A stretch of 64,000 nt of DNA, taken from NCBI RefSeq assembly GCF_004123835.1, contig NZ_MZMU01000026.1:1-64000 (forward strand), read 5' to 3'. The notes below the pieces were generated by a model, which did no database searches, was not told where the DNA came from, and worked only from the letters and a program-made list of their open reading frames with translations. The DNA comes from Rhizobium leguminosarum. GTDB lineage: Bacteria; Pseudomonadota; Alphaproteobacteria; Rhizobiales; Rhizobiaceae. Both the position numbers and the translations under genes were made by a program. Numbering within the stretch: position 1 is the stretch's first letter; every line of letters starts with the position of its first letter. This document shows positions 59,242 to 64,000 of this stretch, in pieces.

Positions 59242-61344
59242 ATGGACGATAGCAACGACCTCTTTTCCGGAATGCCCCTCTCTGAAAAACGCGAGGAGGC
59301 GCAGAAGCCTGCGGCGCCCGCCGAACGGCCGCCGGTGACGGCTGCGCCCGCCGCCGCAGCAGCACCCCCTGCTGCCGGAGCCTCCGCACGCCCCGCGCCC
59401 GCCGCCTCGAACTCAGATGATTACGGCGCCTCGTCGATCCGCGTCCTCGAAGGCCTCGAGCCGGTGCGCATGCGCCCGGGCATGTATATCGGCGGCACCG
59501 ATGAAAAGGCGCTGCACCACCTCTTTGCCGAAGTCATCGACAATGCGATGGATGAGGCGGTCGCCGGGCATGCCAATTTCATCGAGGTCTATCTCGACCT
59601 TGAGGGTTATCTCACCGTCTCCGACAACGGCCGCGGCATCCCGGTCGAGAACCATCCGCAGGTGCCGGGCAAGTCGACGCTCGAAGTCATCATGACCAAG
59701 CTGCATGCCGGCGGCAAATTCGACGGCAAGGCTTACGAGACCTCCGGCGGCTTGCACGGCGTCGGCGTTTCGGTCGTCAACGCACTCTCCGACGACCTCG
59801 AGGTCGAGGTGGCGCGAAACCGCAAGCTCTACCGCCAGCGCTTCTCCCGCGGCCTGCCGCAGGGCGGCCTCGAAGAGCTGGGCGACGTCCACAACCGCCG
59901 CGGCACCCGTGTGCGCTTCCATCCCGACCCCCAGATCTTTGGGGATCACATGAAGTTCGACGCTGCCCGCGTCTTCCGCATGGCGCGCTCGAAGGCCTAT
60001 CTCTTCGGCGGCGTCGAGATCCGCTGGAGCTGCGAGGCGGGCGTGCTGCCCGAAGGTTCCGAGGTCCCTGACAAGGCCGTCTTCCACTTCCCCGGCGGCC
60101 TGAAGGACTATCTCCAGGCGACGATGGGCAAGGAGTTCACTGTCACCCGCGAGATCTTTGCCGGCAAAACCGAGAAGACCAGCGGCCACGGCTCGATGGA
60201 ATGGGCGATCACCTGGTATGGCGGCGATCCGCAGGTGCATTCCTATTGCAACACCATCCCGACGCCCGAAGGTGGCACGCATGAGGCCGGCCTTCGCATC
60301 GCGCTGACCAAGGGCCTGAAGGCCTATGCCGAGCTGACGCAGAACAAGCGCGCCGCGCAGATCACCACCGACGACGTGATGATTTCGGCCGTCGGCATGC
60401 TGTCGGTCTTCATTCGCGAGCCGGAATTCGTCGGCCAGACCAAGGACAAGCTTGCGACAGTCGAGGCCCAGCGCATCGTCGAGAACGCGCTGCGCGACCC
60501 CTTCGACCATTACCTTGCCGACAATCCGAACGAGTCGGCCAAGCTGCTCGACTGGGTGATCGAGCGCGCCGAGGAGCGTCTGCGCCGCCGCAAGGAAAAA
60601 GAAGTCAACCGCAAGAGCGCGGTGCGCAAATTGCGCCTGCCCGGCAAGCTTGCCGACTGCTCGCAGAACACGGCCGAGGGCGCCGAACTCTTCATCGTCG
60701 AGGGTGATTCGGCCGGCGGTTCGGCAAAGCAGGCGCGCAACCGCGCCAACCAGGCCATTCTGCCGCTGCGCGGCAAGATCCTCAACGTTGCCAGCGCCGG
60801 CCGCGAAAAACTCGGCGCCAACCAGCAGCTCGCCGATCTCATCCAGGCGCTGGGCTGTGGCACGCGCTCGAAATACCGCGACGAGGACCTGCGTTACGAG
60901 CGCATCATCGTCATGACCGATGCCGACGTCGACGGTGCCCACATCGCCTCGCTGCTCATCACCTTCTTCTATCAGGAGATGCCGGAGCTGGTGCGCGGCG
61001 GCCATCTCTTCCTCGCCGTGCCGCCGCTTTACAAGATCACCCAAGGCTCGAAATCCGCCTATGCCCGCGATGACAATCATCGCGCCGAGCTGATGCAGAC
61101 GGAGTTCAAGGGCAAGGCCAAGGTCGAGATCAGCCGCTTCAAAGGTCTCGGCGAGATGATGCCCGCCCAGCTCAAGGAAACCACCATGGATCCGTCCAAG
61201 CGCACCCTGCTCAAGGTGCTGATCGACGAGGTGGATTTCGAAGGCACCCGCAGCGCCGTCGACGATCTGATGGGCACCAAACCGGAAGCCCGCTTCCGCT
61301 TCATTCAGGATCGCGCTGCCTTCGCCGAGAATCTCGATATCTAA
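59242..61344 (+). CDS. parE: DNA topoisomerase IV subunit B
   Basis: A 700-residue GHKL ATPase and Toprim protein. After a 60-residue Ala/Pro-rich N-terminal extension come GLEPVRMRPGMYIGGTDEKA, VIDNAMDEAVAGH (Mg-binding Asn), VSDNGRGIPVENHP, TSGGLHGVGVSVVNALS, and in the Toprim region IVEGDSAGGSAKQARN and DADVDGAHIASLL. The Toprim and linker composition fits ParE rather than GyrB. It decatenates daughter chromosomes together with ParC, which is not in this window. It is divergent from a secreted hydrolase. Confidence 0.93.
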   Translation: MDDSNDLFSGMPLSEKREEAQKPAAPAERPPVTAAPAAAAAPPAAGASARPAPAASNSDDYGASSIRVLEGLEPVRMRPGMYIGGTDEKALHHLFAEVIDNAMDEAVAGHANFIEVYLDLEGYLTVSDNGRGIPVENHPQVPGKSTLEVIMTKLHAGGKFDGKAYETSGGLHGVGVSVVNALSDDLEVEVARNRKLYRQRFSRGLPQGGLEELGDVHNRRGTRVRFHPDPQIFGDHMKFDAARVFRMARSKAYLFGGVEIRWSCEAGVLPEGSEVPDKAVFHFPGGLKDYLQATMGKEFTVTREIFAGKTEKTSGHGSMEWAITWYGGDPQVHSYCNTIPTPEGGTHEAGLRIALTKGLKAYAELTQNKRAAQITTDDVMISAVGMLSVFIREPEFVGQTKDKLATVEAQRIVENALRDPFDHYLADNPNESAKLLDWVIERAEERLRRRKEKEVNRKSAVRKLRLPGKLADCSQNTAEGAELFIVEGDSAGGSAKQARNRANQAILPLRGKILNVASAGREKLGANQQLADLIQALGCGTRSKYRDEDLRYERIIVMTDADVDGAHIASLLITFFYQEMPELVRGGHLFLAVPPLYKITQGSKSAYARDDNHRAELMQTEFKGKAKVEISRFKGLGEMMPAQLKETTMDPSKRTLLKVLIDEVDFEGTRSAVDDLMGTKPEARFRFIQDRAAFAENLDI

Positions 61345-61349
61345 GGCGT

Positions 61350-61396
61350 GATGCTGCAATTCAAAGTGTTACAGCGTCCTTTGCGCGTCTGGCTTT
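61350..61396. repeat. Remnant of a second type of rhizobial intergenic repeat
   Basis: The sequence attcaaagtgttacagcgtc followed by ctttgcgcgtctg is, from memory, part of a frequent Rhizobium intergenic element; the matching second arm (gacgcgc...gctgtaa) is missing here. It lies just after the parE stop. Confidence 0.4.
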
Positions 61397-61416
61397 TCCA
61401 AATCGCGCCGACGGAA

Positions 61417-62010
61417 CTATTCCCACGTTGAAGTTAGTATTACATTTCTCACATTTGCGTTTTTATCCAATTGTACTCCAATAGAGATTCCAACCAAAAA
61501 TTTTAATTGCAGGAAATTAAGCTGATTCCCAATCATTTTATTGAATTGATATTTATCAATACTCGCTTCATAGGAGATTTCGTCTCGCCGGAATGGCATA
61601 TCTCGTATGATACGCGAAAGCTGGAATCCTTGAGTCTCAAACCAACGCCGGCCCTCGCCGATGTGGCCGATGCTTGTAAGAATCCGAAAAACGCAAACAT
61701 CCACATCTGTCGTCAAATCCATCGAATCCCAGTTGACCCTCGTGAGATCCGGATGAGCGTTTGTTCGCTCTGTTTCGACTAAGCAGGCGCTTGCATCAGG
61801 ATATTTCCTGATCGAGGGATTATATCGACCACCGCCTTCAACCAGAGTCGAAGCTGGTCGGCCATAAATGGCGAACGGAAACTCACTTTCCGCCGAAGGC
61901 CGGCGGGGTTCGATTCGTTGCGAAGTTTCGCTACCCATGCAAGCAAAGCTCGTGAGAAAAAATGCGATCGCCGGTACACTGCCGACCTTCGGGCGCTTTA
62001 AGACAGGCAT
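61417..62010 (-). CDS. Secreted or lipid-anchored protein of unknown function
   Basis: A 197-residue protein starting at the ATG at 62008-62010 behind agagg. The N-terminus has a basic region and hydrophobic run (SVPAIAFFLTSFACMGSETS); the Cys may be a lipobox although Phe at -2 is unusual. Mature part includes IRKYPDASACLVETERTNAH, VCVFRILTSIGHIGEGRRWF and a C-terminal half that is distinctly AT-rich at the DNA level. No family is recognised. The much longer open frame upstream is a shadow of the phytase-like gene and is ignored. Confidence 0.65.
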   Translation of the reverse strand: MPVLKRPKVGSVPAIAFFLTSFACMGSETSQRIEPRRPSAESEFPFAIYGRPASTLVEGGGRYNPSIRKYPDASACLVETERTNAHPDLTRVNWDSMDLTTDVDVCVFRILTSIGHIGEGRRWFETQGFQLSRIIRDMPFRRDEISYEASIDKYQFNKMIGNQLNFLQLKFLVGISIGVQLDKNANVRNVILTSTWE

Positions 62011-62292
62011 TGTTTTGCAACCTCTCGCACGTGCAATACGCATTTCTAAAGGCCGCGCAACGACTGGGCAACACCTGGCGGTGCGCTTGCCTTCCAAGCA
62101 CAATCCTGCAGCTGAACGATCCGTTCGCAGCACCAGATTACCGCGACCCATTTTAGCATTCACGATTTCACGGAACTGACGAAGAACCGTAACAACTCCG
62201 TCAAATAACCGGTGCATGAAGCGGTCGGCGTGCCTCCCCCCGGAAGCATTTGCGCCGGTCGAACCGTTTTCAACCCTTGCCGGATATTTGTC

Positions 62293-63447
62293 ATGACCAA
62301 GCGTTTTCTCGCGGCTGCCGCTTTCGTTCTCCTGTCTAGCACCGTCACCGCCAGCACCACAGATATTGGGGCCACCGATATCGGCGCCACTTTCGAGACC
62401 GCCTGCCCCTTCGGCGATTGCGCCGCCGGCATTTCGCTCTCCTATCTCGGTGAATTCGTTATCCCCACTGGCCACATGGAAAACGGCGTCGAATTCGGCG
62501 GCATTTCCGGTCTCGATTTCGATGCCGCCACCGGCCACTATATCGCCATCAGCGACGACCGCTCTGAAAGAGGCCCGGCTCGCTTCTATGAACTCGACGT
62601 CGATGTCGACGCGTCGGGCCTCAAGGGCGTTTCGGTCGTCAAGCAGGTGACCCTGAAGGACAAGAACGGCGAGCCCTTCGCTGCCCGGACCGTCGATCCG
62701 GAATCGATCCGCCTCGGTAAGGACGGCATCTATTGGGGCAGCGAAGGCGACGGCAAGGCGCTGCTGGCACCCTTCATCCGTGTCGCGTCGCCGGACGGTT
62801 CCTTCGTCCGCGAATTCAAGCTTCCGGAGGTCTTTGCGCCGACTGCGGACAAGTCGACCGGCATCCGTGACAATCTCGCCTTCGAGGATCTTGCCATCGC
62901 GCCCTCCGGCGATGTTTTCGTCGGTGTCGAAGCCGCCCTTTACCAGGATGGTCCGAACCCTTCGCTGACGTCGGGCAGCCTGTCGCGCATCATCCGCTAC
63001 GACGGCGCCACCGGCGAGCCGAAGGCTGAGTACGTCTACCCCGTCTCGCCGATCCCGCAGGCCGCCACCAAACCCGACGGCGGCAATGACAACGGCATGC
63101 CCGAGTTTCTTGCCCTCGACGATCACCGCCTGCTCGCCGTCGAACGCAGCTATGCCCAGGGATTCGGCAACAATATCAAGATCATGATGATGGATCTGAC
63201 TGATGCCACCGATGTATCCGCTATCGCTTCGCTGGCCAAAAACGACCAGCGCGTCGTCCCCGCCCGCAAGAGCCAGATCCTCGATTTGAGGGCGATCGGC
63301 CTCGTTCCCGACAATATCGAGGCGATGTCGCTCGGCAAGGCCAAGGACGGCGCCGACGTCCTCATTCTCGGCTCCGACAATAATTTCTCGGCCGGCCAGA
63401 AGACGCAATTCTTTGCCTTCAAGGTTCTCAGCCGCCCGCAGCAGTGA
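62293..63447 (+). CDS. Esterase-like phytase-family beta-propeller protein, secreted
   Basis: A 384-residue exported protein (signal peptide AAAAFVLLSSTVTA). It has the repeated strand pattern and motifs of the esterase-like activity of phytase family: VEFGGISGLDFDAATGHYIA, RTVDPESIRLGKDGIYWGSE, RDNLAFEDLAIAPSGDVFVG and FLALDDHRLLAVERSYAQG. Related proteins cut phosphate esters or act as carboxylesterases; no substrate is assigned. ATG 62293 is used. Stands alone before the AI-2E transporter gene. Confidence 0.85.
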   Translation: MTKRFLAAAAFVLLSSTVTASTTDIGATDIGATFETACPFGDCAAGISLSYLGEFVIPTGHMENGVEFGGISGLDFDAATGHYIAISDDRSERGPARFYELDVDVDASGLKGVSVVKQVTLKDKNGEPFAARTVDPESIRLGKDGIYWGSEGDGKALLAPFIRVASPDGSFVREFKLPEVFAPTADKSTGIRDNLAFEDLAIAPSGDVFVGVEAALYQDGPNPSLTSGSLSRIIRYDGATGEPKAEYVYPVSPIPQAATKPDGGNDNGMPEFLALDDHRLLAVERSYAQGFGNNIKIMMMDLTDATDVSAIASLAKNDQRVVPARKSQILDLRAIGLVPDNIEAMSLGKAKDGADVLILGSDNNFSAGQKTQFFAFKVLSRPQQ

Positions 63448-63563
63448 GACGTCCGGAGCTGAGGATCGAATACCGACGCTTTGTATACGCTTTCCCGTTG
63501 CGGACCTTGAAACCGCCGGGATCATGGCTCATAACCAGAGTACAAGAATAAGAAGAGGCGCGC

Positions 63564-64000
63564 GTGGGTGTGTTCGACCGTCAGAAAAGCAATGAACCGC
63601 GATGGCTCGGATCGTCGGCGCAGACGCGCACGCCGCTGATTCCCTCCATTTCGGCGGCGCGCTGGCTGCTGGTCCTGGTCGTCGCTGCCGGCGTCTATTT
63701 CTTCTACGGCTTCCTCGTGCCGGTGCTCGCGGCCCTCGTCATCGGCTTTGCCAGCTGGCCGCTCTATCGCAAGCTTCTTGCCCGCGTCGGCGGCAATACG
63801 ACGATCGCCGCGACCATTGCCATCATCCTGATCATCACCTTCCTGGTCATCCCGATCGGACTTGCGGTCACCTATACGACGGGCGAAGTGCGCACCTGGG
63901 TCGCCTGGGCAATCCACGCCAACCGCGCCGGCGCCCCGACGCCCAACTGGATCGTCGCGCTGCCTTGGGCCGGCGCCTATCTCGATGAAGTCTGGACAAA
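63564..64000 (+). CDS. AI-2E family transporter, partial (cut by the right edge)
   Basis: The first 145 codons of a membrane protein from the GTG at 63564, which follows agagg; a second GTG two codons later is possible. Three hydrophobic segments are visible (AARWLLVLVVAAGVYFFYGF, VPVLAALVIGFASWPLY and TTIAATIAIILIITFLVIPI), with the N-terminal pattern of the YhhT/PerM (AI-2E transporter, UPF0118) family. Members are thought to export the autoinducer or small solutes, with Na+/H+ roles in some. The rest lies beyond the window. Confidence 0.75.
   Translation, partial: MGVFDRQKSNEPRWLGSSAQTRTPLIPSISAARWLLVLVVAAGVYFFYGFLVPVLAALVIGFASWPLYRKLLARVGGNTTIAATIAIILIITFLVIPIGLAVTYTTGEVRTWVAWAIHANRAGAPTPNWIVALPWAGAYLDEVWT

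Noticed and set aside
59413..61359. 648-codon minus-strand frame opposite parE
   Set aside because: Antisense shadow of a conserved topoisomerase gene.
62011..63525. N-terminal 500 codons of a 702-codon minus-strand frame
   Set aside because: This part is antisense to the phytase-like gene; only the last 197 codons from the ATG at 62010 look like a gene.

Overview
The window reads as chromosomal DNA of a fast-growing Rhizobium (R. etli / R. leguminosarum type). This rests on protein style (topoisomerase IV ParE, MetG, PpiD and PyrG of alphaproteobacterial type), the neighbourhoods metG-tatD-MBL, tmk-holB and ppiD-trpD-trpC-moaC-moeA, GGAAC-type extracytoplasmic sigma promoters, and remnants of short rhizobial palindromic repeats. 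No database search was possible; all family names come from reading motifs and overall sequence.

Layout. 0-0.13 kb: end of an ISNCY-like insertion sequence running off the left edge. 0.2-9 kb: accessory and envelope genes (MscS-type channel, Tat-exported epoxide hydrolase, VOC protein, alpha/beta hydrolase with a divergent-palindrome element upstream, LysR regulator, DUF599 protein, ParDE toxin-antitoxin). 8.4-10.9 kb: 5-oxoprolinase genes pxpA-pxpB-pxpC. 11-14 kb: PAS protein, stress-type proteins, TerC. 13.8-22.2 kb: housekeeping run on the minus strand (MBL hydrolase, tatD, metG, holB, tmk, a DD-carboxypeptidase-like protein, rlpA) with a TauE/SafE permease between metG and holB. 22.6-26.1 kb: tRNA-Ser(UGA) and a patchy region with a frameshifted HNH nuclease, tiny ORFs and a BKACE-family enzyme. 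26.2-31 kb: MFS pump with divergent LysR regulator, PhnA-domain protein, two transglutaminase-like proteins. 31-33 kb: a dense set of very small membrane proteins, entericidin, GlsB and a DUF883-like protein, several with GGAAC-N18/19-TT promoters. 33-38.6 kb: ppiD-trpD-trpC-moaC-moeA. 39.4-46.7 kb: a redox island (cytochrome c, 2Fe-2S and molybdopterin subunits of an aldehyde-oxidase/isoquinoline-oxidoreductase-type enzyme, LysR regulator, old yellow enzyme, SDR). 46.7-64 kb: GNAT, DEAD-box helicase, FecR-CHASE2 cyclase pair, two divergent citrate-synthase-family genes, AHSA1 protein, pyrG, secG, tpiA, a secreted hydrolase, parE, a secreted unknown, a phytase-like esterase and the start of an AI-2E transporter.

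The most interesting signals are: (1) a roughly 50-bp sequence repeated three times in the redox island, each copy in front of a unit of that island and one copy directly at the LysR start, which looks like the operator of a small undescribed regulon; (2) five GGAAC-N18/19-TT promoters in front of small or stress-type genes, pointing to general-stress (EcfG/RpoE2) control of a set of tiny membrane proteins; (3) a divergent pair of citrate synthase paralogs, one carrying an N-terminal DNA-binding domain, separated by two perfect palindromes; (4) a penicillin-binding protein that keeps the catalytic SxxK motif but has lost the Ser of SxN and the Lys of KTG.
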